A stretch of DNA of 64,000 nt from Bacteroidia bacterium (GTDB lineage Bacteria > Bacteroidota > Bacteroidia > Flavobacteriales > Flavobacteriaceae): NCBI GenBank assembly GCA_030432635.1, contig JAUIMB010000001.1, forward strand, positions 1 through 64,000. Reading direction: 5' to 3'. Shown here in pieces: positions 45,670 to 55,522 of this stretch. The notes beneath the pieces are model-generated. The model worked only from the letters and a program-made list of their open reading frames with translations. It did no database searches and was not told the origin of the DNA. Both the position numbers and the translations under genes were made by a program. Position 1 is the stretch's first letter, and each line of letters opens with the position of its first letter.

Positions 45670-46719
45670 ATGACAACAACTGATGTAAAAGCATATGGAA
45701 CGGGAGCACCAGATGCAGATTTGTCACAAATGACAATTAAAAGAAGGGATGTCAATCCGAAGGATGTCGAGATTGCTATCTTATATTGTGGTGTTTGTCA
45801 CTCTGACCTACATTTTGCGCGTAATGACTGGGGAATGACACAATATCCTGTAGTGCCTGGTCATGAAATTGTGGGTAAGGTGACAAGAGTAGGTAATGAG
45901 GTTTCCAAATACAACATTGGTGACATCGTTGCAGTAGGATGCTTAGTCGATTCATGTCGATCCTGTAATAACTGTAAAAATGATTTGGAACAATACTGTC
46001 CAGAATGGGTTGGCACCTACGGTGGTTACGATAAGTTTCTGAATGCACCAACACATGGAGGCTATTCCCAAGGTATTGTCGTAGATGAGGACTTCGTATT
46101 AAGAGTACCTGAAAATCTTGATTTGGCAGGTATTGCACCAGTGCTTTGTGCTGGAATTACAACCTGGTCACCTTTACGACATTGGAATGTTAATGAACAT
46201 AGTAAGGTTGCTGTGGTAGGTCTTGGCGGATTGGGTCATATGGCGATCAAGTTAGCACATGCACTTGGAGCTCAAGTAACCCTGTTTTCAAGATCACCAA
46301 ATAAAACCCAAAATGCTATAGATTTAGGAGCAGATAATGTTATCATTTCTACTAATGAAACAGAAATGGAACAAGCCGCAGGTCAGTTCGATCTTATTAT
46401 TGATACTGTTCCTTATGTGCACGATCTCAATCCATATATTGGAACATTAAACACTAATGGTACTTTAGTTGTAGTAGGATATCTGGGTCCGTTAGACCCA
46501 ATGTTGGTTACGGTACCTATGATTATGGGACGTAAGAGTGTTGCTGGTTCCCTTATAGGAGGAATTGCTGAAACCCAGGAATTGTTGGATTTTTGTGGTA
46601 AACATAATATCACTTCTGAAGTCGAAGTTATCAATATCCAAGATATCAATTCTGCCTATGAGCGCATGCTGAAAAGTGATGTGCATTATAGGTTTGTTAT
46701 CGATATGAACTCATTGTAG
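45670..46719 (+). CDS. Zinc-dependent NAD(P) alcohol dehydrogenase (YahK/cinnamyl-type)
   Basis: A 349-residue medium-chain dehydrogenase. Catalytic zinc ligands are in CGVCHSDLHFARNDWG and GHEIVG; the structural zinc loop is CRSCNNCKNDLEQYC; the Rossmann motif is VGLGGLGHMAIKLA. The CHSDLH and WGMTQYPVVPGHE context is that of the broad-substrate aldehyde reductases YahK/AdhC. Probably NADPH-linked reduction of aldehydes. The preceding spacer has TATCTTTA near 45620, a one-mismatch -7 element, without a clear -33 box. Confidence 0.92.
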   Translation: MTTTDVKAYGTGAPDADLSQMTIKRRDVNPKDVEIAILYCGVCHSDLHFARNDWGMTQYPVVPGHEIVGKVTRVGNEVSKYNIGDIVAVGCLVDSCRSCNNCKNDLEQYCPEWVGTYGGYDKFLNAPTHGGYSQGIVVDEDFVLRVPENLDLAGIAPVLCAGITTWSPLRHWNVNEHSKVAVVGLGGLGHMAIKLAHALGAQVTLFSRSPNKTQNAIDLGADNVIISTNETEMEQAAGQFDLIIDTVPYVHDLNPYIGTLNTNGTLVVVGYLGPLDPMLVTVPMIMGRKSVAGSLIGGIAETQELLDFCGKHNITSEVEVINIQDINSAYERMLKSDVHYRFVIDMNSL

Positions 46720-46767
46720 CGTTTTGGATGATTCAATGTCATAGAAAGTCTATTATAAGAACAAAGC

Positions 46768-47901
46768 ATGAAAAAGACCTTAGCACAGCATTTTGATCCT
46801 GATTTTGGACCTAAGCGTATCTTATCCCTTGATGGAGGAGGAATTAGAGGAGCTCTAACTTTGGGATATTTAAAGAAAATCGAGACCGTTCTACATGAAA
46901 AATATGGTAAAGATTTTCGGCTTTGTGATTACTTTGATTTGATTGGAGGTACGTCCACAGGTTCGATTATTGCAGCTTCACTTGCAATTGGAAAAACTGT
47001 AGAAGAGATTGTAGAACTCTACATGGAGTTAGGAGGAAAGATTTTCGGAAAAAAGAGAAATTGGTGGAATCCATTAGAAACGTGGAAATACCTTAAATCG
47101 CAATACGATTATACCCAACTTGAACATTGTTTAAAAGATACATTTGGAAACATCACACTAGGAAGTGACGCAATAAAAACCGGGCTTTGCATTGTTGCCA
47201 AAAGAGCAGACACCAATAGTATTTGGCCAATGATTAACCATCCTGAAGGAAGATTTTATGACAGTGATGAAGGAAGAAATAAAAACATTCTTTTATGGCA
47301 AGCCGTTAGAGCTAGTAGTGCAGCACCTACTTATTTTGCGCCACAAATGATTGATGTTGGTAATGGCGAGCGTGCTGCCTTTATTGATGGAGGTGTAAGC
47401 ATGGCGAATAATCCCGCTTTGACCTTATTAATGGTAGCCACCTTGAAGGGGTTTCCGTTTAAATGGAACATGAGTGAAGATAAATTGAAGCTTGTTTCAG
47501 TAGGAACAGGTCATAGCGTATTTCATAAGCAAACAGGTGAAATCCAAGAAGCATGGCTAAAAACTTGGGCCATGAATATTCCAAACATGCTTATGCAGGA
47601 TGCCAGTTGGCATAATCAAATCATATTGCAATGGCTTTCCAATTCTCCTACCCCTCAATATATTGATAAGGAAATTGAGACCTTGGAAGGCGATTATATA
47701 TCACAAAAACCATTACTCAAATATTTAAGATATAATTTTCCTTTAACAGAAAATGATTTGAATGGACTAGGTCTAGACAAAACTTTTACCAAAGTTGATG
47801 TTGAGGATATTGTAGAAATGAGCAATGCACATAATAGACACATATTATATGAAATTGGTGTTGCTGCTTCAAAAAGTGTTTTGTCATCACACTTTGAGTA
47901 G
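46768..47901 (+). CDS. Patatin-like phospholipase
   Basis: A 377-residue soluble protein with a complete patatin active site: oxyanion DGGGIRGALTLG, nucleophile Ser in GGTSTGSI and catalytic Asp in FIDGGVSMANNPAL. Such proteins release fatty acids from membrane lipids. Related patatins (CapV) are effectors in CBASS defence, but no cyclic-nucleotide synthase is adjacent. It lies 48 bp after the alcohol dehydrogenase and 2 kb before the DUF4062/STAND pair. Confidence 0.92.
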   Translation: MKKTLAQHFDPDFGPKRILSLDGGGIRGALTLGYLKKIETVLHEKYGKDFRLCDYFDLIGGTSTGSIIAASLAIGKTVEEIVELYMELGGKIFGKKRNWWNPLETWKYLKSQYDYTQLEHCLKDTFGNITLGSDAIKTGLCIVAKRADTNSIWPMINHPEGRFYDSDEGRNKNILLWQAVRASSAAPTYFAPQMIDVGNGERAAFIDGGVSMANNPALTLLMVATLKGFPFKWNMSEDKLKLVSVGTGHSVFHKQTGEIQEAWLKTWAMNIPNMLMQDASWHNQIILQWLSNSPTPQYIDKEIETLEGDYISQKPLLKYLRYNFPLTENDLNGLGLDKTFTKVDVEDIVEMSNAHNRHILYEIGVAASKSVLSSHFE

Positions 47902-48087
47902 TTGTTGGTGTTTCAGGAGAAGGTGACACGCTTTAACCTTTGTGAATGCAACGCAATTATTTTATTATGCTGTTTAAATAGATTTTCCATATAATATCAT
48001 GTTTTATTGGAGAATATTAAGTGATAATCATTGTATAAATACTGTTTTTTGAACCTTTTGCATACTTATGATTATAGATTGATGATT

Positions 48088-49584
48088 ATGAAAACCTTTT
48101 TGTTATTTTATTGTTGTTGCACTATTTGTTTAATAGAAATGGCCCACGCCCAAGTGCTTATTGATCCAATATGGGAAAAAATCGAAAGTAGTGCAGTAGA
48201 TGGTATTGCTGAAGGTTGGGGAGTTGATGTTGATTCTGACGGAAATATCTATTGGCCAATCAATGTAAATACTAATAACCAAGGCTTGGATATCTTATGT
48301 TATAAGTTTAATTCCAATGGCACTCCACTTTGGTCAAATCCATTATTTTTTGGAGGTCAAAGTACACAGCAAGCTTATGTGTGCAATGCAAAAAGTGAGT
48401 TTTTATACATAGGAGGTCGATTTTGTGCAGTTCATGGTTTTGATTGTGATATGCAGCTACTCAAAGTTGATAAGTCTGATGGAACCATACTTTGGGAGGT
48501 TGAGTTTGACTTTGGATTTAATGGTTATGATGAAATCGACGGACTCGAAATATTTGATAATGAAATTTACCTAGGTGGATGGGCTCAGGCTTTAGAGTCT
48601 GGACCATATCGTATTGATATTGGGTTGTTAAAGACAGATTTGGACGGGATTGAAATCTGGCGAAACCATCATGGTGAACTTGATACTGCCGAACATCTTG
48701 ATGGTCATTTTGTTGTGGACGATAGTTTTATCTTTGGTTGTGGACTATGGAATGGCGACAATACTTCAAACCTATATAATGGTTATGCCTATTTGGGAAA
48801 ATTTTCGAAAATGGATGGAAGCCTTGTCAACGCTGTCCTTTTTGGATCACAGTCCAATGCCTTCCTTGATATAGAAAATGCACTTGGAATGACAACTGAC
48901 GGAACGTATTTATATATAACCGGTTACACCATATTGCCAGGAGCAGATAATTGGCAAATGTTTATTGTCAAATATGATAAAGACCTTAATCAAATTTGGT
49001 ATAGGGATTGGGGTGGAAGTGGTAGTGAGACTGCAAGGGGAATTTCAGTTGAAGATGGAATCGTTTATATAGCCGGTTTATCCCAATCACCTGAAATTAC
49101 GACGCAAGGCCAAGCAGATGCGGTCTTGGTTGAATATGATACAGACGGGAATTTCTTATCATATAGGGTTTGGGGAGATGCCCAAGACAATTCGTTTCGA
49201 GATATTGTTGTTGATGGTGATGTCATTTATTTGTCAGGATCCTCAGGTGAGGATCTGCTCACATTTGGTGGTTCAAGTGAAGAGGCTTTTTTAATTAAGA
49301 CGTTGACGAGATCAGCGTTGGGATTGGAAGATTCGATTCAGGAGAATACCATTGTGGTGCTCCCAAATCCAGCATCGAATGTATTGATTGTTCATATTGC
49401 AGATCATATTCAAGGACCATGTAAAATGTCACTGTGGAATGTTCTAGGAGATCAAGTACTAAATACAACACTTTATGACTCCAATAGTACAATAAATGTT
49501 GATCAATTAACTTCAGGACTTTATTTATATACGGTTGAAAATGCTTTAGGCAAGATTTATAATGGCAAAGTAATCATACGCTAA
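48088..49584 (+). CDS. T9SS type A cargo protein with beta-propeller-like repeats
   Basis: A 498-residue exported protein (start ATG 48088 opens the signal peptide ending MAHAQ; the frame extends upstream to 48031). The body has repeats of the type GNIYWPINVNTNN, NEIYLGGWAQ, GTYLYITGYTI and GIVYIAGLSQSPEI, the pattern of secreted SBBP/Kelch-like propellers. The end (VVLPNPASNVLIVHIAD ... SGLYLYTVENALGK) is a T9SS type A sorting domain. Function unknown. Confidence 0.86.
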   Translation: MKTFLLFYCCCTICLIEMAHAQVLIDPIWEKIESSAVDGIAEGWGVDVDSDGNIYWPINVNTNNQGLDILCYKFNSNGTPLWSNPLFFGGQSTQQAYVCNAKSEFLYIGGRFCAVHGFDCDMQLLKVDKSDGTILWEVEFDFGFNGYDEIDGLEIFDNEIYLGGWAQALESGPYRIDIGLLKTDLDGIEIWRNHHGELDTAEHLDGHFVVDDSFIFGCGLWNGDNTSNLYNGYAYLGKFSKMDGSLVNAVLFGSQSNAFLDIENALGMTTDGTYLYITGYTILPGADNWQMFIVKYDKDLNQIWYRDWGGSGSETARGISVEDGIVYIAGLSQSPEITTQGQADAVLVEYDTDGNFLSYRVWGDAQDNSFRDIVVDGDVIYLSGSSGEDLLTFGGSSEEAFLIKTLTRSALGLEDSIQENTIVVLPNPASNVLIVHIADHIQGPCKMSLWNVLGDQVLNTTLYDSNSTINVDQLTSGLYLYTVENALGKIYNGKVIIR

Positions 49585-49892
49585 AGATTAGCTTCATTTT
49601 TTTGAACAGGAAGGACGGTTGCCATAAAATTTCAACTTTAAATGTTTTTCTCTTGTGAATAATATCAAAAAGTGTTTTGAAACAATTTTTACAGAAAATA
49701 GTATATCAACTTATTTGAGCTTGTAATTAAAAACAACCAAAATAATCGGCATTGATGTATAATTGAAATTAATTTATTACATTTGGGTAATTGCCGATAG
49801 TCATTGGTAATGTCTCTCCCTTTTAAGTAGTAATTACTCGTATGCCTCCTATGTTTGCCTGAAGCGTAAAACTACTATAAATACAATTTATA
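49585..49892. other. Intergenic region upstream of the DUF4062/STAND pair
   Basis: 308 bases without a gene. It holds a TACATTTG -7-like element at 49778 flanked by an inverted repeat (next entry). Nothing else seen. Confidence 0.55.
49745..49798 (+). promoter_or_regulatory. Candidate promoter flanked by an inverted repeat
   Basis: ATCGGCA (49745-49751) and TGCCGAT (49792-49798) are perfect inverted copies flanking TACATTTG (49778-49785), a full match to TAnnTTTG. No well-spaced TTG is present (gaps of 12 and 23 bp). The arms could be operator halves for a repressor or a long-loop stem. The start codon lies 95 bp further on. Confidence 0.45.
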
Positions 49893-51443
49893 ATGTCCAA
49901 ATGGAAAGTTTATATATCATCTACTTTTAAGGATTTAAAAGAGTTTAGGGCTACTTTAATACATCTATTTCAAAAGCAACTCAAAGCCAGTTTCGAATTG
50001 ACAGAAATCATGGAGCGGATGTATGACAAAGGAACGTATACTCCTTTTGTTGAAGATTGTATTAAAGCTGTCAAATCATGCGATGTGTACATCATTATTC
50101 TAGGAAACAAAATAGGCTCATATCCACCTGATGAAGAGCGAACCTACACTGAAATTGAATTAGAAACCGCCTTATCGCACAATAAAAAGGTTTTTTGCTT
50201 GCGACTGGAAAATTTTGATGAAAGCAAAATAGATGATAAGCTTAAGCACGATGAAATTCTAGGTAAGTTTGAAGGTCGGCCAATTCATACATTTAATGAT
50301 ATGATAGGCTTGGAAAACACAATCTATAATTGTCTTATTCCTTTAGTAACACAGTCTAGTGATACCTATAAAACTAAGATAAAGGAGTATGTTGATCAGG
50401 ATGGATTTAGAACGTTTTTATTATCCTTAACAAATGATCAGAACATACGTAATTATTCCAATCAACCACCTTTCTTTTTCGGAGACATAATTAGGGTAAT
50501 GGATGTTGATGACAATAATAAAGTATACCAAAAATATAGAAACATTGGAGATGAGAGATTTTGGTTGATTCAAGCATTTTTCAATTCATATCTCAACCTG
50601 TGTAAAAAGTGTATACTTTCAATTTTATGGGATGAGATCAGAACCAATAACATCGAAACACCAAAAAGCGCTATCTATGAAGTATTGGTAGATTCTACAG
50701 TCAATCAAACCAAGTTGGAAACCCTATCAATGCTTTGTGATGAAATTATATCACACTTTGGTGAGCGCAAGGAAAAAGCTTTTATCCAAAATGTAATGTT
50801 ATCCTTTGACCTGTTCAGTCAAGGGATTTCTGTGTTTGGGAATCTACAACCAGATGCTAAGGCACATTGGGAAGCTGAACTTTTGCTTCATGACCTTATG
50901 AAACAATCTAAATTTCTTAATCAGTATCAGGTTCGGTCTATTAGAGCACGCTATTATGTGCGCCATCGTAATGACGAACGTGAACAATATACCCTAGAAT
51001 ACTCAAATAAACGTAATGAGCTATTGGTTGTAGAGGAAGAACAAGTGAACGAGAAATTCGTGAATATCCATTCATTATATCTTTGCCAAAAAGGCATCGG
51101 TGGAGATATTGTAATTAATCTTAGTCCGTTTTATTTCGACAAAAATTCACACGATCAAAATGCAGCCAAAATAAAACTGTTTGCATTTGATAGAATCATC
51201 TTAGATGACGATGACATTTATCTAAATTACCTTCCCATCTACAATCCTAGGGAACGTAGTAATGAAGTGTCCAATTCAAACATTGCAATCGGCAAGGATA
51301 AGGTAGTCTCTGATCAACTGATGGATATCGAGTCTATGGACAAGAAACGAAAGCTTGAGCGGCAGCTTTCAGTTCATAAAATCAACAAGTTATATGAACA
51401 GTTTATACCATTTTTGAACGTAATATCGAACGCACATGCCTAA
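49893..51443 (+). CDS. DUF4062-domain protein, partner of STAND NTPase
   Basis: A 516-residue soluble protein. The first about 90 residues are a DUF4062 domain: WKVYISSTFKDLKEFRATLI, ELTEIMERMYDKGTY and SCDVYIIILGNKIGS, then YTEIELETALSHNKKVFCLRL. The fold is thought to be TIR-like or nucleotide-hydrolase-like (I could not verify this). The remaining 400 residues are mostly helical then beta-rich, with no family recognised. The stop overlaps the next start by 8 bp, so the two proteins are made together. DUF4062 proteins are often encoded with STAND NTPases, and the pair has the look of a sensor plus effector. Confidence 0.85.
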   Translation: MSKWKVYISSTFKDLKEFRATLIHLFQKQLKASFELTEIMERMYDKGTYTPFVEDCIKAVKSCDVYIIILGNKIGSYPPDEERTYTEIELETALSHNKKVFCLRLENFDESKIDDKLKHDEILGKFEGRPIHTFNDMIGLENTIYNCLIPLVTQSSDTYKTKIKEYVDQDGFRTFLLSLTNDQNIRNYSNQPPFFFGDIIRVMDVDDNNKVYQKYRNIGDERFWLIQAFFNSYLNLCKKCILSILWDEIRTNNIETPKSAIYEVLVDSTVNQTKLETLSMLCDEIISHFGERKEKAFIQNVMLSFDLFSQGISVFGNLQPDAKAHWEAELLLHDLMKQSKFLNQYQVRSIRARYYVRHRNDEREQYTLEYSNKRNELLVVEEEQVNEKFVNIHSLYLCQKGIGGDIVINLSPFYFDKNSHDQNAAKIKLFAFDRIILDDDDIYLNYLPIYNPRERSNEVSNSNIAIGKDKVVSDQLMDIESMDKKRKLERQLSVHKINKLYEQFIPFLNVISNAHA

Positions 51444-54400
51444 TATTAGCTATCAATATCTGTATCGATCACCTTTCAATTTTTTGGATCCCTATACGAA
51501 GGATGATGAACATATTTTCTTTGGTAGAGATGAAGAAATAGATGATGTTTATTTACTGTTTGAAAAGACCAATCTTGTGGTGATTTACGGACCTTCAGGG
51601 TCTGGGAAAAGCAGTTTGGCACAATGTGGTCTCGTAAATCGATTCTTTGATTGGCAGCCCATAGAAATCCGCCGAAATCTAAATATTGTGGATTCATTTT
51701 TTGATGCTATAGAAATCGAAACCGACGAAAATGGGGAAATCATAAAAGGGTTGTTTGATACTGAGGGATGCAAGAAACTGCGCAATATATTCGATAGATT
51801 AACATCAACTAGGAATGAGACGAGCTTTAATCCAATACGTGAAGAGAACCTTGACGAACTGCGTGAAATTATTGAGGAGCTTTATTTAGACCTAACAGTA
51901 ATTCCATTTTTTATTTTCGATCAGTTTGAAGAATTATTCATTGAAAACCAAGATACTTCAGAAATTGAAAATTTTAGTATTCTACTGTCGCTAATCACGA
52001 AGCGAGTTTCCCTGTCTAATGTGGTTATTTGTATTCAAACTGAATTTTTTTCCAACCTCGTCAAACTTGAGGATTACAATCCAAATATTCTAAATTATAA
52101 ATGTGAAATCAAGGATCCAAATGAAGATAATATTAAGAAAATCATCAGAGGTACTTTTGAAAAATTCAACATCAATCAAGTACGAGACGATACGGGAGAG
52201 AAAATATCTGAACTAGAAAAAGAGGAGCGTATTGAAGAACTGGTCATCAGGATAAGGAACGTAGGGAGCCATTTACCATTTGTGCAAATATATTTAGACA
52301 AGTTATATGTACTTGATTTTGAAAAAACCTATGAGAGGGAAAAGGATTTGTTAAAAAATCCAGACCGAATAAACCCTGAAGCATATCCCTTAGAATTCAA
52401 GGTTGAGGAAATAAAGGCATACGGTCAAATCGATGAGATTTTAGAGAACTATATCGATAAAGTGAATACAGCCGTTATCGCCAGAAATAACAAAATTGGC
52501 AGTAAAGGAAATGAACATGCTGTAATAAAGTTCTTAAAGCATTTTATGACCCAAAACGATACACGAAGAGCCATCGCAGTAGAGTCTCGGTCTCGGTCAG
52601 CTAATGCAGAAGAAAAGTACTATTCAATACTCGATAAGAGAAGGTCTAAGATCATTCAATCAATTTGGGGAAAGGAAATAGATGATGTTGATGAAACCTT
52701 AGGAGATATCATCGATGAACTTTTAAAAGCTAGAATCATAAAGTACCAAAATGGTGTGATAGAATTTTCGCATAACTTTTTGGTTCGAGTCGTAAAACGA
52801 ATCTCTGTAGATGAAGATATTTTAGAGTATTACAAACGCCAGTTCAATTCGGCATTTGATACTTACATCATTAGTGATGAAAGTAAGAAGGAACTTTTGA
52901 GCTCGGGACAGGTAAAAAACCTAAAAAGTAGAATATATGAAATCCTAAATAAGAAAGACAGTCTTTTAAATATTGAAAGCCACTCATATGACAATAAACT
53001 AACCGCTAATAAAATTGAGGAGTACCAAAAAAAGGAAGAATTTTGGAGGAAAAGTAAAAACCTTGCATTATGGAGAAATGTTCTTTGGATTGGCTCTTAT
53101 GTCTTAATAGGTGTAGTAGCAATAGTCATTGCCACAAATGAGATTAATAAAAATGAACTTGAATCCGAGATTGAAAGAAACGAGTTGCTAAAAAAGCAAG
53201 CTGCTATTGATAATAAGAGAATGGCGATTCATGATACAATCACCGAAGCAGCCGATTTGGGCATCTACGATCTTACACAGTCCTTTAAACTGCTGGAAAG
53301 CCTACCGCAAGACTTAAAAGATAATGAGCTTAGCCTAGAGGAATTCGATTTAGGCTTAAAGATTCGAAATGATCTAATTAAGGATTTTTTGGTATTGCCA
53401 TTTTACAAGAAGAAGATTCATTTACCAAATAAAGGAAAAAGAAGCCATGTCATATCCACAAAGAGTAGAAAACTAAGTAATGATGAATTTTTATTATTTG
53501 CCTTAACCACTAGCGGATTGTTTTCCAAAAAGATCAAGACCGATAATAAACCGGTTTCTAACAATTGGCATGAGGTTTTCACACCAGATAATAAGATTAC
53601 GGCTTATGAACCTTACCAAGATGATAATGGAAATATAAGAGTACTTTATTCTAATAAGGAGGGACTTTTTGATAGCAATTGGAGGTTTGAAGATTCTGAT
53701 AACAAGCTCATGAGTTCTGAAGATGAAGTTAAGAACATTAAGGTTATCGATTATCTCGGTCATCGATCTTCGAACCCTAAGGAAGAGTTCTTTGTTGGAA
53801 TAGATGAAAACGGTAAAAAAATCCTCAATATTAATTTGCACAAACTCAAACAGAAAGCGCATAACCCTATAGGAATATTTAAAACACCTGAATATTTGAA
53901 ACGCGAAAACAATGAAATACATGTTTTAAATACCATAGACCGTCAAGCTCATGTTGTTTCTTATGTATGTAATAAAGGAGATTCCCTTATCATTGTTTAT
54001 AAACATCCCTTAAGACGTTCAAATATTGTTTCATCAGATTCTATAGTGATACATAAAGACGACCAATTTAATAAGATTACCTTGGGTAGTTTTAAAATAG
54101 ATGCTAATCTAGAACAAATTTTATTCGAAGATAATCGTAAAGTCTACTCCATTCCCTTTAAGGCATTTTTAGAACCCACAAGAGCTAAAATTCAAACTAA
54201 AGTCGTTTCTTTCCACCAATTAAAAATCAATTCCATAGATAATACAGAGGAGAATAAAAAGCATTATGCGCTTTTAGGAAGCAGTGACAAAACAGCATCC
54301 TTGTTTTTTGATCCCAATACAGAAATAGAAAGTGATGAGGTTTTGGTAAAAACATTCAAAGGACATACCGATGCCATACATAATGTTTCGTTTTTAGGAA

Positions 54401-55434
54401 GTGATCATATAATAACGTCTTCAGAGGATGGTACTATTTGCCTTTGGGATATTTCAGAGCCAGCTGTTAATAGTATTACGAGACCAGATCAAGGCGTAGC
54501 ACCAAGATTGAAATTTAACAACGATAAACTATACGTTGGTTTTCAAAGAAAACCTTATAAATCAGGTTATTTACTCGAACTTACCGAAACACGTGGTAAT
54601 AAAAGTTTTGACACAAGGGAATTAGCAAAAGTCCGCGATTATGATTCAAACTCCTTTGATTTCTATAAGGAGGATATTTATATAGGTTCACGTTTTGGAA
54701 ATCGGATTAGTAAATTAGATAGAAATAATAGATTAACACTCTGGGATACAGTTCCGCAATCTGGTCGCAACACCCATATTTTTGATCTTAAAATCCGAGG
54801 ATCCAAAATGGTGGTAATGACCAAAAGAGAAGTGAATTATTATCCCAATTTAGAAGGTTCTAAGCAATCCTTTCACAAAAAAATAAGTCAAAATAAGTAC
54901 AGTTTAATGGCTGCCGACGTTCATCCCTATAAAGAATTGGTGGTGATATGTTCAGATGACAGTAACCTTTATCTTTGGGATGTTAAAAAAGATACCGTAA
55001 GCATCAATAATACACATGTCGATAGGGTAAGGGATGTGCGCTTTTCAGATGATGGAGAATATATGGTTTCGGCTTCTTGGGATAACAAGGCCATTATTTG
55101 GAAAGTAAAGGATGATAATACAATTGAAGAAATCGATACAATACTTCATAACAGTGATGTTGCGACAATTGCCATGAAGAAAACCAATGATAATCAGCTT
55201 ATAATCGCAACTGGAAGCAGTGATAAGACTGTGATTCTTAATGGAATTGATCTTGATGCTGAAAAGCCATATGTATATCGTATCCCTAGTATTATACATC
55301 ATGATTTTGCCATACGGTCTTTGGTATTTGGAAACGATGCCAGTGCCATTTATTCTATGGATTCAAGAGGATTTATAAAAAAATGGGAATGGAAGACATT
55401 TATGGAAGTTATAGAAGAGCGAACAAGCAAGTAG
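51436..55434 (+). CDS. STAND NTPase (nSTAND1-like) with transmembrane helix and WD40-type C-terminus
   Basis: A 1332-residue protein. The N-terminus (SPFNFLDPYTKDDEHIFFGR) is the usual lead-in of nSTAND1 ATPases; Walker A is GPSGSGKSS (52-60) and Walker B FFIFDQFEELF (around 162). A single transmembrane helix lies at about 551-570 (IGSYVLIGVVAIVIAT), then a short coiled coil. The C-terminal 650 residues form a divergent beta-propeller; clear WD40 units are FKGHTDAIHNVSF...EDGTICLWDIS (about 975-1008), VDRVRDVRFSDDGEYMVSAS (about 1195) and a further one near 1240. STAND proteins assemble on sensing a ligand through the C-terminal repeats. The membrane helix between ATPase and propeller is notable. 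Confidence 0.9.
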   Translation: MPNISYQYLYRSPFNFLDPYTKDDEHIFFGRDEEIDDVYLLFEKTNLVVIYGPSGSGKSSLAQCGLVNRFFDWQPIEIRRNLNIVDSFFDAIEIETDENGEIIKGLFDTEGCKKLRNIFDRLTSTRNETSFNPIREENLDELREIIEELYLDLTVIPFFIFDQFEELFIENQDTSEIENFSILLSLITKRVSLSNVVICIQTEFFSNLVKLEDYNPNILNYKCEIKDPNEDNIKKIIRGTFEKFNINQVRDDTGEKISELEKEERIEELVIRIRNVGSHLPFVQIYLDKLYVLDFEKTYEREKDLLKNPDRINPEAYPLEFKVEEIKAYGQIDEILENYIDKVNTAVIARNNKIGSKGNEHAVIKFLKHFMTQNDTRRAIAVESRSRSANAEEKYYSILDKRRSKIIQSIWGKEIDDVDETLGDIIDELLKARIIKYQNGVIEFSHNFLVRVVKRISVDEDILEYYKRQFNSAFDTYIISDESKKELLSSGQVKNLKSRIYEILNKKDSLLNIESHSYDNKLTANKIEEYQKKEEFWRKSKNLALWRNVLWIGSYVLIGVVAIVIATNEINKNELESEIERNELLKKQAAIDNKRMAIHDTITEAADLGIYDLTQSFKLLESLPQDLKDNELSLEEFDLGLKIRNDLIKDFLVLPFYKKKIHLPNKGKRSHVISTKSRKLSNDEFLLFALTTSGLFSKKIKTDNKPVSNNWHEVFTPDNKITAYEPYQDDNGNIRVLYSNKEGLFDSNWRFEDSDNKLMSSEDEVKNIKVIDYLGHRSSNPKEEFFVGIDENGKKILNINLHKLKQKAHNPIGIFKTPEYLKRENNEIHVLNTIDRQAHVVSYVCNKGDSLIIVYKHPLRRSNIVSSDSIVIHKDDQFNKITLGSFKIDANLEQILFEDNRKVYSIPFKAFLEPTRAKIQTKVVSFHQLKINSIDNTEENKKHYALLGSSDKTASLFFDPNTEIESDEVLVKTFKGHTDAIHNVSFLGSDHIITSSEDGTICLWDISEPAVNSITRPDQGVAPRLKFNNDKLYVGFQRKPYKSGYLLELTETRGNKSFDTRELAKVRDYDSNSFDFYKEDIYIGSRFGNRISKLDRNNRLTLWDTVPQSGRNTHIFDLKIRGSKMVVMTKREVNYYPNLEGSKQSFHKKISQNKYSLMAADVHPYKELVVICSDDSNLYLWDVKKDTVSINNTHVDRVRDVRFSDDGEYMVSASWDNKAIIWKVKDDNTIEEIDTILHNSDVATIAMKKTNDNQLIIATGSSDKTVILNGIDLDAEKPYVYRIPSIIHHDFAIRSLVFGNDASAIYSMDSRGFIKKWEWKTFMEVIEERTSK

Positions 55435-55471
55435 AGGAGAAGAACGATCCGATCGTTTACTCTGGTAAGCA

Positions 55472-55515
55472 AAAAAAAGAGGCCTTGTCCTAACGCATTA
55501 GCCATGACCTCTTTT
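55472..55515. terminator. Bidirectional terminator between STAND gene and secreted protein gene
   Basis: AAAGAGG (55477-55482) pairs with CCTCTTT (55508-55514), flanked by an A-run and a T-run, between convergent genes ending at 55434 and 55523. Confidence 0.75.
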
Positions 55516-55522
55516 ATGGTGT

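Noticed and set aside
46768-47901. A CBASS operon built on the patatin
   Set aside because: No cyclic-oligonucleotide synthase or Cap2/Cap3 gene is adjacent; neighbours are a dehydrogenase and a T9SS protein.
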